IMG/VR virus record: IMGVR_UViG_3300027743_000026
Span: 1 to 64,000 of that record
Source: a virus
Reading direction: 5' to 3' (one strand)
DNA length: 64,000 nucleotides
Part shown: piece after piece, positions 23,578 through 32,646 of the stretch
Numbering within the stretch: the first letter of the stretch is position 1
How the letters are laid out: every line of letters starts with the position of its first letter
The notes under the pieces: generated by a model
The model's input: the letters and a program-made list of their open reading frames with translations, nothing else
Told to the model about the DNA's origin: nothing
Database searches by the model: none
Translations under genes and position numbers: made by a program

Positions 23578-24110
23578 CTATTCGCGGCGCCAATTACGAG
23601 CGCAAGCCGAATGATGATTATCCAACGCCGCCGGAGGCGATCGACATCCTATTCGAGCATGTGAGGTTTGGGCCGGTGCTCGACCCCGCCTGCGGAAAAC
23701 TGCAGCGGATCGTGGAGGCAGCGAAGCGCCACGGTCTACCCGGCATTGGTCGCGACATCATCCTGGGCGAAAATTTCCTCGACAGCGACAGCTGCTACAA
23801 ACATGACATCGTCACCAACCCGCCCTACGGCGGCCGCTCCGGCCGGCTGGCGCGGGAGTTCATCGAGCATGCCCTGGCGCTGACCGAGGATCACCGAGGT
23901 CGGGTGGCCATGCTGCTGCCAGTCGATTTCGATTCCGGCAAGACCCGTCTGCACCTGTTTCAGCACCCAGCCTTCGCGCTCAAGCTGATCCCGGTCGACC
24001 GCATCAAGTGGTTCGACAACAAATCCGGATCGATCAATAACGCCTGGTACGTCTGGTGCTGGAGGCACAGCGGCCCGCCGATCCTGCGCTACACCAGGAT
24101 CCCGGTGTGA
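23574..24110 (+). CDS. DNA adenine methyltransferase-like protein
   Basis: 178 residues. DPACGKLQRIVEAAKRHGLP is the SAM-binding motif I region and TNPPYGG is the catalytic NPPY of amino-methyltransferases; an early YPTPPEAID matches phage N6A-methyltransferase N-termini. It may protect phage DNA from host restriction or mark replication. Specificity cannot be told from sequence. Confidence 0.75.
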   Translation: MTIRGANYERKPNDDYPTPPEAIDILFEHVRFGPVLDPACGKLQRIVEAAKRHGLPGIGRDIILGENFLDSDSCYKHDIVTNPPYGGRSGRLAREFIEHALALTEDHRGRVAMLLPVDFDSGKTRLHLFQHPAFALKLIPVDRIKWFDNKSGSINNAWYVWCWRHSGPPILRYTRIPV

Positions 24111-25264
24111 TGTTTAACCCGTGGCGATGGATCAAGCGCCTCTGGTCACCAGCCACCGAGCTAGTGATCCCGGTCACCGTTCCATTGCCCAAGCAACTCG
24201 CACTGGAAGAGCCCGAACTCGCACCGGAAGAGCCTGAACTCGCACTGAAAGAGCCCGAACTCGCACCGGAAGAGCCCAAACTCGCATCGGAAGAGCCCAA
24301 GGCCAAGCGCAAATACAATAGCTCCTACATCGGGCTACGCCGCGACCTCGCAGCCATGGCGAACTACATCCTTGACCGCTTCGAAAGCCTGCAGGTTAGA
24401 CGCTCGGCGGCGGATCACGACGGCCAAAACCGAGCCCGTCTCGGCGAACTCTGGGGCTGCGATTTCCTGATGCTGCACCGCGAGCTTGGCGAACGCATGA
24501 TCGGCGGCAGCAAGTGGTCCGCCGTGGACGCGACGGCCATCGAGCTGACCGCCACGATCTGGCCGATCGACTACGCCATTGCTGAACTCATGATAGCCGG
24601 CGAAGACGGAGCGATTCTCGATGGAATATTCCTGACCCGTATTTGCTCCGTCACTGCCAAGGAGGTGCGCAGCAAGGTCAAACGAGTTGCTCCCAAGATG
24701 GTGCGCTACATCATGGGCTACTTCTATGACAATGGGCAGTGGTCAGTTTGCGAGGGCTATGCCGGTTTGTTCGGAGAGAAATGGGTCATTCTGGCAATCG
24801 AAGCCGATGAGTGGCCGCTAGAGGAAAAGCAAGTCAGAGAAGACCTGATCAATAGGATATTCACCAGCGCCTTTACCGCCCGCTACGACTGGCACGTCGC
24901 GTTCGGAACCATCCCGGGCGGACCGCGGCTGTTGTTTCCAACCAACCCGACCGGCGCCCTGCACCTGTTCAACAACCGCGATCGCACGCCTGGCAAGGCC
25001 CGGCGCGAGGCGCTCAAGCATTGGGTCGATGAGCACTACCGCGACAATAACGAGGACCTCGCCTACGTCTGCAACCACCTCCGCGGCCAGACCCAGTTCT
25101 CCTGGTCCGGCTTCGACAGCGAGCTGTTCGTTTCTCAGTACGATCTGGAAATGAATAAATTCTTCAAGCTGCAGGCCAAGGAGTGGCGTTCGCAACGCAA
25201 GCACAATCGCGTCAAAGTCCATCTGAAAAAGAAGTCACACGAGGAGGCTCACCCGCATGCTTAG
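24110..25264 (+). CDS. Unknown protein with acidic seven-residue repeats
   Basis: 384 residues from ATG 24110 (TGATG overlap). Near the N-terminus five seven-residue repeats (LALEEPE, LAPEEPE, LALKEPE, LAPEEPK, LASEEPK) form an acidic linker. The rest is globular with no domain I can name. Eight-base overlap with the polymerase gene suggests a replication accessory role. Confidence 0.55.
   Translation: MFNPWRWIKRLWSPATELVIPVTVPLPKQLALEEPELAPEEPELALKEPELAPEEPKLASEEPKAKRKYNSSYIGLRRDLAAMANYILDRFESLQVRRSAADHDGQNRARLGELWGCDFLMLHRELGERMIGGSKWSAVDATAIELTATIWPIDYAIAELMIAGEDGAILDGIFLTRICSVTAKEVRSKVKRVAPKMVRYIMGYFYDNGQWSVCEGYAGLFGEKWVILAIEADEWPLEEKQVREDLINRIFTSAFTARYDWHVAFGTIPGGPRLLFPTNPTGALHLFNNRDRTPGKARREALKHWVDEHYRDNNEDLAYVCNHLRGQTQFSWSGFDSELFVSQYDLEMNKFFKLQAKEWRSQRKHNRVKVHLKKKSHEEAHPHA
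24197..24301 (+). repeat. Five tandem 21-bp repeats in coding sequence
   Basis: In-frame copies of CTCGCAcyGGAAGAGCCCGAA, with small substitutions, encode the LAxEEPE linker. Slippage could change repeat number without a frameshift. Confidence 0.8.
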
Positions 25265-27407
25265 CCCCGATCGTCCTCGACGCAAGCTCCTGTTCGACGT
25301 CGAAAGCCGCAGCACCGTCGACGTCACCGACGTCGGCCCCTACATCTACGCCACCCACCCGACCACCGAGATCCAGTTCTTCACCTACGCCGTCGACGAC
25401 GGACCGATCCTGATCTGGCGCCCCGGCGATCCAGTGCCGCAGCCATTCATCGACGCCGCCGAGAACCTCGACACCTGGACCGTCTACGCCCACAACGCCG
25501 GCTTCGACCGCCCCATGCACGAGCACATCCTGGTCAAGCGCCACGGCTTCCTGCCGCTGACGCTGGAGCAGTGGCGCTGCACCATGGCGCAAGGCCTGGC
25601 GGCGGCGCTGCCAGGGCGGCTAGAGCGGCTGGCCAAGGTGCTCAACCTGGAGCACCAAAAGGACAAAGCCGGCAGCCGGCTGATGAAGCAGATGGCGCGG
25701 CCGCGCAAACCGCGCAAAGGCGAAGACCCCACAGCCATCCTCTATTTCGACGACGCCGTACGCATGGCCGGACTCGAGAGCTATGGCGTAGCCGACACCG
25801 CCGCCATGCGCGAAGCCCATTACGGCCTGCCGGACCTGATTCCATTTGAACAAAAGGTTTGGTTGCTCGATCAGAAGATCAACGGTACCGGGTTCTACCT
25901 CGACCAGGAGTTAGCGCTGGCCGCCAACAAGATCGCCGAGGATGCCCACCCGATCATCAACGCCGAGCTGACGCAGCTCACCAATGGCCAGGTCACCGCC
26001 TTCACCCAGGTCGCCAAGCTGACCGAATGGCTGGCGCAATGGGTGCCGGTGGACTCGCTCAACAAGGCCACGATCGAGGAGCTGCTCGACCAGGAGCTTC
26101 CCGAGCACGTCCGGCGCGCCCTGGAATTACGTCACCTCGGGGCCCAGGCGGCGGTCGCCAAGGTCGACGCGCTGCTACAGCGCCGCTGCCCCGACGGTCG
26201 GGTCAGGGATTGCTTCGTTTACCACGCCGCCGGTACTGGCCGCTGGTCCAGCCGAGGCGCCCAGGTCCACAACCTTAAGCGGCCACAGACCGATTTCAGC
26301 AAAGACGAGGGCGCCGAGCTGCGGCGTGCCATCGAGATCATCGGCAGCGGCGACCTCGCCCTGGCACGAGAACATTATGACAACCCGTTATCGGTCATAG
26401 GCGACTGCATCCGAGCGATGATCGTCGCGCCGCCAGGACACACCCTGATCGGTGGCGATTTCTCCGGCATCGAGGCACGGGTCACCGCCTGGGTTGCTGG
26501 CGAGAAGTCCAAGCTCGACATCTTCCGCGACTATGACGAGGGCCGCGGGCCCGACCCGTACGTGATCTTCGCCGCCTCGGTGTTCAACCGCGACCCGGAG
26601 GAGCTGTCCAGGGCCTACAAGGCTGGCGATCCGGTGGCGCGCGAACAGCGCCAGATCGGCAAAGCAGGAGAACTCGCGTTCGGATTCCAGGGCGGAGTAA
26701 AGGCCTACCGCCGGTTCTCTCCGGGCGGAGCGCCGACCGCGACCACAGCATCGCAATCGGCCTGGATGAAAATGCACGGCGCCTTTGACCGTACCAAGAC
26801 GCCGCTGGCCGGCACCACGACTGAGTTCACCGACCTCGAAGTCAACCGCATCAAGAACACCTGGCGCCGTCTGCACCCCAACGTGGTGCGGTTCTGGGAC
26901 AATATCGACCGCGCCACCTACAAGGCCGTAACCAATCCGGGCTGCACGGTGACCTTCGGCAACCTCGCACTGCGCTGCGACGAGAGTCCGATGCTGTGGC
27001 TGACGCTGCCGAGCGGACGCTCGCTGGCCTACCCGCATATCCGCAAGACTCGAGCGTTCTTTTTCGAGGGCAAGATCGTCGAGCACGAGCGCGGCGAAAC
27101 TTGCGTGCTGTTCAAGGACGCCGCCATGGGACAGTGGCGCGACGTCAAGGTCTATGGCGGCCTGCTCACGGAAAACATCGTGCAGGCAGTGGCGCGTGAT
27201 CTGCTGGCCGAGGCCATGATTCGTGTTGACCGCGCCGGGTTCAAAATCGTCGCCCATGTGCACGACGAGATCGTGATCGAAATGCCGAAGGCGCGCGCCG
27301 CGGCGGCGGAGGTCACCTTCACCAAGCTGATGTCGCAGTGCCCGCCGTGGGCCAAAGGGTTGCCGATCAAAGTCGGCTCATGGAGCAATGACCGCTATGT
27401 TAAATAA
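25257..27407 (+). CDS. Family A DNA polymerase
   Basis: 716 residues with 3'-5' exonuclease and polymerase domains. Exonuclease: FDVES (D14, E16), NAGFD (about 80-84) and YGVAD (about 176-180), all acidic residues present. Polymerase: motif A GGDFSGIEARVTAWVAG, motif B RQIGKAGELAFGFQGG and motif C HVHDEIVIE. Probably the replicative polymerase of the phage. A start within the preceding gene's stop indicates coupling. Confidence 0.92.
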   Translation: MLSPDRPRRKLLFDVESRSTVDVTDVGPYIYATHPTTEIQFFTYAVDDGPILIWRPGDPVPQPFIDAAENLDTWTVYAHNAGFDRPMHEHILVKRHGFLPLTLEQWRCTMAQGLAAALPGRLERLAKVLNLEHQKDKAGSRLMKQMARPRKPRKGEDPTAILYFDDAVRMAGLESYGVADTAAMREAHYGLPDLIPFEQKVWLLDQKINGTGFYLDQELALAANKIAEDAHPIINAELTQLTNGQVTAFTQVAKLTEWLAQWVPVDSLNKATIEELLDQELPEHVRRALELRHLGAQAAVAKVDALLQRRCPDGRVRDCFVYHAAGTGRWSSRGAQVHNLKRPQTDFSKDEGAELRRAIEIIGSGDLALAREHYDNPLSVIGDCIRAMIVAPPGHTLIGGDFSGIEARVTAWVAGEKSKLDIFRDYDEGRGPDPYVIFAASVFNRDPEELSRAYKAGDPVAREQRQIGKAGELAFGFQGGVKAYRRFSPGGAPTATTASQSAWMKMHGAFDRTKTPLAGTTTEFTDLEVNRIKNTWRRLHPNVVRFWDNIDRATYKAVTNPGCTVTFGNLALRCDESPMLWLTLPSGRSLAYPHIRKTRAFFFEGKIVEHERGETCVLFKDAAMGQWRDVKVYGGLLTENIVQAVARDLLAEAMIRVDRAGFKIVAHVHDEIVIEMPKARAAAAEVTFTKLMSQCPPWAKGLPIKVGSWSNDRYVK

Positions 27408-27642
27408 TCCACTGCGTCACATTCTGATCGAAGATTCTGCCGAGGTTGTCGACTTCATATGCGGCCCGTTCTTGCTCGAACGTATGGGCAAGAACGACAT
27501 GGCCGTGATCAACGGCCTGATCGCGTCGATCGCCATCTTGGTTAAAGTTCACTGCGACAAAACCGGCCAGGACCTGGACGAGACCGTGCAGCTGTTTCAC
27601 GACAGCCTCGACGCGGCGGTCGACATTGTCGCAAACAAATAA
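27388..27642 (+). CDS. Small hypothetical protein
   Basis: 84 residues from ATG 27388 (a second ATG at 27397 is possible). Starts 20 bases inside the polymerase gene. All-helical pattern with KNDMAVINGLIASIAILVKV and LDAAVDIVANK. Possibly a polymerase accessory; no family recognised. Confidence 0.5.
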   Translation: MTAMLNNPLRHILIEDSAEVVDFICGPFLLERMGKNDMAVINGLIASIAILVKVHCDKTGQDLDETVQLFHDSLDAAVDIVANK

Positions 27643-27662
27643 ACATTCGCTTGACAACCCGT

Positions 27663-28859
27663 ATGCCTGTCGCCAAAGATCGCGCGATGAATAGACTAAA
27701 AATATGCGCCGTGTGTGGCGGCAGCTTCTGCTTGTTATCGCGCAAGCTGACATGCTCGGACAAATGCCATCGCGAACGCAAACGCATGGCAGATCGCAAA
27801 TATCGTCGGGGGCCTTATCGTGAGCACAAACGCGCGCAAGACCGCGCCTATCGTGAAGGGCCTATGCGCGAGCAACTTCTTGCAGGCAAACGCGAATGGG
27901 GCGCGGCCAATCGTGAGCGGATTCTGCAGCAGAGACGCGAATATCGTGAAGCCAATCGCGAGCAGATCAACGCATCTAAACGTGTGCCTGCAAGATTGCT
28001 CGCCTGCGTAGTATGTGGTGGTAGTTTCCAGACTAAAGTCTCGCGAAAACTGACCTGCTCGGCCGCATGTGCTCGCAAGCGCAAACACACGATCCGCGAC
28101 GAAGCGCATCGGGACCAGATCATCGCGCAGAAACGTGCATGGAACGCAGCGCATCGTGAGCAAATCAAAATATCGAACCGCAGATACGTAGAAGCCAATC
28201 GCGAGCAGATCAACGTACGCCGACGTGACTCACGCCATCGTCATCAGGAGTGGGTCAATGCGGTGTTTCCGCCTCGTCCACCGTGCCCTCGAGTCAACGC
28301 AGCCACGCTCAGCCCTCAGCATTATCGGGAATGGGTTAATGCAGTGTTTCCACCTCGGGCAAAAGGAAGGCGCGGTGGCGAGCGACCGGGAACAGGGCGG
28401 CCCAGAAAGGGTGTTACGCTGCCATTGAAAGTCTGCGTGTGCGGCAAAAAGTTTCGGGCTAAGCGAAGCACCTGTTCGAGAGCTTGTTACCGTAGCTACG
28501 TCTACGTTGCAGGACTGCCGCAGTATCCATTGTCGCAGGAAAGGCGTGGGGGCTGGCGCCCAGGCGGCGGGCGTCCCCGAACGACCCCGTTGGACTCGCA
28601 TGTTATGGCGTGGAAGTGGCACGTTGCGGGATTGTCGCCGGTGCCGTCGGCGCAAGGGCGCGGTGGCAAACGCCCAGGTGCAGGGCGTCCCCGAATGAAC
28701 CCGGTCGGATACGAACGCAAGTTCCAAATATCCTACGCAGTCCTGAAGAATCTCGGCATCTCACTGGAACATCTGCCGACGCGCTACCAGCAAATGCGCA
28801 TCGCATATGAATCGCTGAAGCAGCTTGGAGTATTGATACCAGAAGAGAAAGGAAATTAA
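27663..28859 (+). CDS. Modular zinc-cluster and AT-hook-like protein
   Basis: About 398 residues; the start is uncertain (ATG 27663 or 27687; neither has a clear RBS). Three CxxC...C clusters lie near residues 15-35 (CAVCGGSFC...CSDKC), 115-136 (CVVCGGSFQ...CSAAC) and 257-275 (CVCGKKF...CSRAC). Three GRPR-type cores occur at about 238-250, 296-306 and 334-344 (RPGTGRPRKG, RPGGGRPR, RPGAGRPRMN), similar to AT hooks. EWVNAVFPPR appears twice. The whole looks like a multivalent DNA binder built by repeated modules. Role unknown. Confidence 0.65.
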   Translation: MPVAKDRAMNRLKICAVCGGSFCLLSRKLTCSDKCHRERKRMADRKYRRGPYREHKRAQDRAYREGPMREQLLAGKREWGAANRERILQQRREYREANREQINASKRVPARLLACVVCGGSFQTKVSRKLTCSAACARKRKHTIRDEAHRDQIIAQKRAWNAAHREQIKISNRRYVEANREQINVRRRDSRHRHQEWVNAVFPPRPPCPRVNAATLSPQHYREWVNAVFPPRAKGRRGGERPGTGRPRKGVTLPLKVCVCGKKFRAKRSTCSRACYRSYVYVAGLPQYPLSQERRGGWRPGGGRPRTTPLDSHVMAWKWHVAGLSPVPSAQGRGGKRPGAGRPRMNPVGYERKFQISYAVLKNLGISLEHLPTRYQQMRIAYESLKQLGVLIPEEKGN

Positions 28860-28861
28860 AC

Positions 28862-29386
28862 ATGACGGATATCCACCCCAACATTGGCACGCTGGGACAG
28901 ACACGCTCGACTTGGCGCGATGATAATCATCTACGCGGTTTGCTGCTTCGGTTGGTCATAGAAAATCCGCAGGCCAATCGCGAGGAGTTGGAAGCACTTT
29001 ATCTTGACAAGGCCGAGTCAAACTCAACGCTAGTCGAAGAAGCACTTCGCCGCTCCTTTGATAACGACTATTGGCAGCTACAAAGGCCAGCGAAACGACG
29101 ACGTCAGCTACAAAGGCCAGCGAACCGACGACGTCCGCCGACCGAGGCCGAAATTACCGCCGTGGCAGAGCAGCTCCGAGTCGTCGTGCTGCTGGATCTG
29201 GTCCTGCCCAATGGCAAGAAACTACGCGAGTGCTCCGGCCAAGAATGTCGACAGGCAGGTGGTTGGTTAACAGCGGTAGCTGACCGTATCGGCAATCGCG
29301 GCATTGTCGGCGAGAAACTTAGTGAGGCTGAAGTTGCCGCGCTTTATGCTAATCCGAAGAGCAGAAGGAAAAAAGGCAAAGACTGA
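28862..29386 (+). CDS. Unknown protein with internal 10-residue duplication
   Basis: 174 residues. The middle carries QLQRPAKRRR and QLQRPANRRR, from a 30-bp tandem duplication (29075-29134). The C-terminus is basic. No known domain. Confidence 0.55.
   Translation: MTDIHPNIGTLGQTRSTWRDDNHLRGLLLRLVIENPQANREELEALYLDKAESNSTLVEEALRRSFDNDYWQLQRPAKRRRQLQRPANRRRPPTEAEITAVAEQLRVVVLLDLVLPNGKKLRECSGQECRQAGGWLTAVADRIGNRGIVGEKLSEAEVAALYANPKSRRKKGKD
29075..29134 (+). repeat. 30-bp tandem duplication
   Basis: Two near-identical 30-base units, in frame, differing by a few bases. Recent slippage duplication is likely. Confidence 0.75.
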
Positions 29387-29404
29387 CGCGACGAAACAAC
29401 AGAG

Positions 29405-29444
29405 TCCCACATTCTGATAAACTCAGGGCGTGGGATTTTCTTTT
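29405..29444 (+). terminator. Rightward terminator after the polymerase operon
   Basis: TCCCAC (29405-29410) and GTGGGA (29430-29435) close a 19-base loop and are followed by TTTTCTTTT. Weak stem but right place, before a new promoter. Confidence 0.5.
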
Positions 29445-29454
29445 AAAGCAGCAC

Positions 29455-29483
29455 TTGACACCGTCAAAGTGCGAGGATATTAA
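29455..29483 (+). promoter_or_regulatory. Rightward promoter with overlapping inverted repeat
   Basis: TTGACA (29455-29460), 17-base spacer, TATTAA (29478-29483). CACTTGAC-ACC-GTCAAAGTG overlaps the -35 box as a probable operator. CACCGTCAA at 29459-29467 recurs at 29506-29514 and 31655-31663. Confidence 0.65.
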
Positions 29484-29531
29484 AGGCCAGCTTTAAACGA
29501 CCAGTCACCGTCAAACACAAAGAGAACCGTC

Positions 29532-29741
29532 ATGAAGACCTACCGATTCACCCGCCGGCTCGCCGACGGCTCGACCTATATCCTCGGCCACGCCGTACAG
29601 AACGAGGCCGGCTGGCGCTTCCTCCCCAACGTCGCCTCCCGCAAGCCCAGCCGCAAGGCCCACAAGTCCTTGGAGAAATGCCTGCCGCGCTGGGTCGGCT
29701 ATCCCGACCATTGCCAGAGCGAGGTGGTCAGCCGTGGCTGA
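29532..29741 (+). CDS. Small hypothetical protein
   Basis: 69 residues, MKTYRFTRRLADGSTYILGH..., basic with a beta start. First gene behind the promoter at 29.46 kb. Overlaps the next start by 8 bases. Confidence 0.55.
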   Translation: MKTYRFTRRLADGSTYILGHAVQNEAGWRFLPNVASRKPSRKAHKSLEKCLPRWVGYPDHCQSEVVSRG

Positions 29742-29922
29742 TTTCATTTGCCAGTACGGCAACTGCGAAGAGATCTGTACGCCGATTCTCATCAGCAACA
29801 AGGTGACGCTGGAGCGTGCGCGGTTCTGCTGCCGCGAACATGCCGCGCTCTATCTCCTGCGCAACGCCTCCATGGCAACCTACGACCGTGTGCAGGAACA
29901 ATTCCGGAAGGATTTCCCGTGA
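29734..29922 (+). CDS. Small cysteine-containing protein
   Basis: 62 residues from GTG 29734. FICQYGNCEEICTPILISNK plus FCCREHAALY give five cysteines and a histidine, a possible zinc site. GTGA overlap with the next gene. No family recognised. Confidence 0.55.
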   Translation: MADFICQYGNCEEICTPILISNKVTLERARFCCREHAALYLLRNASMATYDRVQEQFRKDFP

Positions 29923-30188
29923 GACACGTCGGCACTCCGACATGGCGCCATGACTGCGAGCGCTGCCGCTTTCTCGGCCAGACGATCGGCGGCGGCCGGC
30001 TGCATGATCTCTATGTTTGCGAGCGGATCGGCAGCGACGGCCGCGAGATGTCGCCAAGCGTGATCGCCCGCTACGGCGACAACGGGCCGGAGTATTATTC
30101 CATCGACGCCAACTACGCCCATGCCACCGGTCACGCCGAGCTGTTCGCCGCGGCCTGGCTGTGGCGGGTCAGCGAGGAGGAGCAATAG
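29919..30188 (+). CDS. Small hypothetical protein
   Basis: 89 residues from GTG 29919 (GTGA overlap). HDCERCRFLGQTIGGGRLHD has a CxxC, and GDNGPEYYSIDANYAHATGH follows. Possibly a small metal-binding protein. Confidence 0.55.
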   Translation: MRHVGTPTWRHDCERCRFLGQTIGGGRLHDLYVCERIGSDGREMSPSVIARYGDNGPEYYSIDANYAHATGHAELFAAAWLWRVSEEEQ

Positions 30189-30190
30189 CC

Positions 30191-30508
30191 GTGTCCGCCG
30201 ACATCCCAGCCTGCGACATACGTGCTCCGCGGGCCGGCGAATTCTTTCGGATCAATCCTGATCCAGCCTTCCACACCGACGTCGCGCTGGTGCACGATCC
30301 CGAGGACAACAAGCTGTACAAAATTGCGCCGGAGCTTGTGCCCGAGGCGATGGAGCGCATTCCCGATAAGGTCAAGCATTGCACTATGTTCTTGGCACAG
30401 AACCAGGACGGCGAGATATTCCTCTGGCCGGTCGAGAAACCGGTCCCGGCCGAGCACCCAGTATACCGAGCAATGACCGAGTGGATTTCAATTCGACTGC
30501 AATCATAA
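30191..30508 (+). CDS. Conserved phage replication-region protein
   Basis: 105 residues from GTG 30191. EFFRINPDPAFHTDVALVHD followed by KLYKIAPELVPEAMERIPDK and QDGEIFLWPVEKP. I recognise this type of sequence from phage early regions next to Cas4-like nucleases, but function is unknown. Confidence 0.55.
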   Translation: MSADIPACDIRAPRAGEFFRINPDPAFHTDVALVHDPEDNKLYKIAPELVPEAMERIPDKVKHCTMFLAQNQDGEIFLWPVEKPVPAEHPVYRAMTEWISIRLQS

Positions 30509-30521
30509 CAGGAGCAAACCT

Positions 30522-31625
30522 ATGTCAGTCGTCACACCAGCGTTCAAGCAATTTGGCGAGCGCAAGCGGCCAGGGTTCTCGCGTCGTTCGCGCGAAACCA
30601 GTGTGGGCGCCAGCGAGATCGGTCAATGTGAGAGGAAGATCGGCTACGAGAAGCACGACGCCGATCAGGACGAAGAGTTCATCCGGACCTGGGGCGCGGC
30701 ACAGCGCGGCATCTCGATCGAGAAAAGTTTTTTCGTCCCGGCGATGAAAAAATTCTACGGCGAGAACTTCATCGCCGCTGGGTCGAAACAAAAGCGCCTG
30801 GTCGACGGCAACCTCTCGGCCACGCCGGACGCGCTGCTGGTCAACCAGCCACGCAATTTGCTCGCCGGCCTGATGGTGCCTGACATCGGTCCCTCCGGAT
30901 GCGTGGCGGTGGAATGCAAAACCGTGGACCCGCGCGTGAACCTGTCGAAGCCCAAGCCCGAGCACATCTTCCAGGTCGTGGTGCAACTGGGATTACTGCG
31001 CAAGCTCACGGAGTATCAACCGGACTACGCGCTGTTGTCCTACATCAATGCTTCGTTTCTAGACGACGTCGTCGAGTTCGTGATCGAGTTCGACGAGGCG
31101 GTATTCGCAGAGGCGTACAAGCGCGCCGACAAGATCATCAACGCCACCGCGGCGGCGCAGCTCAAGCCCGAGGGCTGGATTGCCGGCGGCGGCAGTGAAT
31201 CCGGCGAGTGCAAATACTGTCCCTACGCTACCGCCTGTAGGGCGCTACGCGGCGACATCCCGCTAGGAATAGACAAGCTCGGCTTTAACGACCCGCAGTT
31301 CATCGCCGAGGTCACCGACCTGGCATACCAGGAACGCGAGCGTCACGCCGCCGTGAAGGAGGCCGACGCACTGCATCGTGAGGCGCAGGAAAAAATAAAG
31401 GAGCGGATGCGCGAGAGAAGCTTGCGGACTCTGAAAACTTCCGACATCAATGTGGTCTGGTCGACCGTCAAAGGCCGACCGTCTTACGACTGGCCAGGCA
31501 TTCGCGCCGCAGTCGCTGAAGCTGGACTTGACCTTAGCCCTTACGAAACCACAGGCGAGCCTTCGGATCGCCTGAGCGTCACCGTCACGAAACGCGACCG
31601 ACTTGTTACCAAGCGTGCGTCCTGA
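30522..31625 (+). CDS. Cas4-like PD-(D/E)XK nuclease
   Basis: 367 residues. SATPDALLV (near 100) and VAVECKTVDP (near 133) are the nuclease D...ExK. GQCERKIGYE near residue 36 and CKYCPYATAC near residue 235 supply four cysteines in the Cas4/AddB arrangement that holds an iron-sulfur cluster. Phage Cas4-like exonucleases act in recombination and end-resection. No CRISPR genes are nearby. Confidence 0.75.
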   Translation: MSVVTPAFKQFGERKRPGFSRRSRETSVGASEIGQCERKIGYEKHDADQDEEFIRTWGAAQRGISIEKSFFVPAMKKFYGENFIAAGSKQKRLVDGNLSATPDALLVNQPRNLLAGLMVPDIGPSGCVAVECKTVDPRVNLSKPKPEHIFQVVVQLGLLRKLTEYQPDYALLSYINASFLDDVVEFVIEFDEAVFAEAYKRADKIINATAAAQLKPEGWIAGGGSESGECKYCPYATACRALRGDIPLGIDKLGFNDPQFIAEVTDLAYQERERHAAVKEADALHREAQEKIKERMRERSLRTLKTSDINVVWSTVKGRPSYDWPGIRAAVAEAGLDLSPYETTGEPSDRLSVTVTKRDRLVTKRAS

Positions 31626-31681
31626 ATCTGTGCATCATTCCGAGGCGCAGATGTCACCGTCAACAGAAGGAACTTTAAATT

Positions 31682-32548
31682 ATGACTACCAACGGAAACA
31701 ACGGTAACCTTCCCGCCATCCCCGCCAGCGGCGATCCCTGGTCGGACTATGCCTCCGAGGCCAACGCTCGCGGCCCGATCCAGGGCCTGCTCCTGCGCTT
31801 CACCAAGCACGGCGATTACCGCGCCGGCCAGGATGGTGAGGATGTGCCGGAGGGCACGCGCATGCTGGTCTACATGCCCGGCCTGCAGCGCGGCTGGGTC
31901 AAATGGGAGGACCAGAAGCCGATCCGCCACATCATCGGGCTCGTGGCCGAGGGCTACAAGCCGCCGCCACGGTCATCGCTGGGCGACATGGACCAGGCAG
32001 AGTGGCCGATGCTCAACGGCCGCCCGATCGATCCCTGGCAGAACACCAACTACGTCACCATGCTGGACGAAGGCGGGCAAATCTACACGTTCGTCACCGC
32101 CTCCAAGGGCGGCCTCTCGGCACTGGGCGAGCTGGTCGACCAGTATGCCAAGCGCCGGCGGATGAAGCCGGACGAGATTCCGGTGATCGAGCTGCACGCG
32201 CGTTCCTACCAGCACAAGGAATACGGCGAGACGTTTGCGCCGCAGCTCAAGGTGACGGGCTGGGCGCAGATCCCGGAGAACTTCACCGAGCTGGCCTCGG
32301 CGATGGAGCCCGAGGGTGAGGAGGGCGAGGGCGTTCCGTTCCAGCTCTCACCGCCGCCCGCGGCCCAGACCGAGGAAGTCTCGGCTCCGGCGCCGCGACC
32401 CGCTCCGGCTCCTGGCAAGCGGCCTCCGGGTCGGCCACCGAATGCCACCGCGCCGAAGGCGGCGGCCGCAGCTGCCGCCCCGGCGCCCAAGGCTGCCGCC
32501 GCTCCGCTACAGTCGGTACAGGGAGGCAAGCGGCCAGTGAAATTCTAA
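31682..32548 (+). CDS. Unknown replication-module protein with Pro/Ala-rich tail
   Basis: 288 residues. The first 200 form a globular domain (RGPIQGLLLRFTKHGDYRAG ... LKVTGWAQIPENFTE); the tail is Pro/Ala-rich with GKRPPGRPPNATAPK. A domain followed by a flexible tail between nuclease and primase would suit a single-stranded DNA-binding protein, but no OB-fold motif was identified. Confidence 0.55.
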   Translation: MTTNGNNGNLPAIPASGDPWSDYASEANARGPIQGLLLRFTKHGDYRAGQDGEDVPEGTRMLVYMPGLQRGWVKWEDQKPIRHIIGLVAEGYKPPPRSSLGDMDQAEWPMLNGRPIDPWQNTNYVTMLDEGGQIYTFVTASKGGLSALGELVDQYAKRRRMKPDEIPVIELHARSYQHKEYGETFAPQLKVTGWAQIPENFTELASAMEPEGEEGEGVPFQLSPPPAAQTEEVSAPAPRPAPAPGKRPPGRPPNATAPKAAAAAAAPAPKAAAAPLQSVQGGKRPVKF

Positions 32549-32571
32549 ACAGCCCATAGGCTAAAGCAGTC

Positions 32572-32612
32572 GGAGGGCGGCAACTTTTCTGGGCGATTAG
32601 TTGCCGCCCTCC
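32572..32612 (+). other. Perfect 14-bp hairpin between genes
   Basis: GGAGGGCGGCAACT pairs with AGTTGCCGCCCTCC around a 13-base loop, just after the stop at 32548 and 34 bases before the primase start. No T-run follows, so partial termination, RNA processing or mRNA protection are all possible. Confidence 0.55.
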
Positions 32613-32646
32613 TTGTCCCAACTCCTGTATGCGCAGGGGCGGAACA

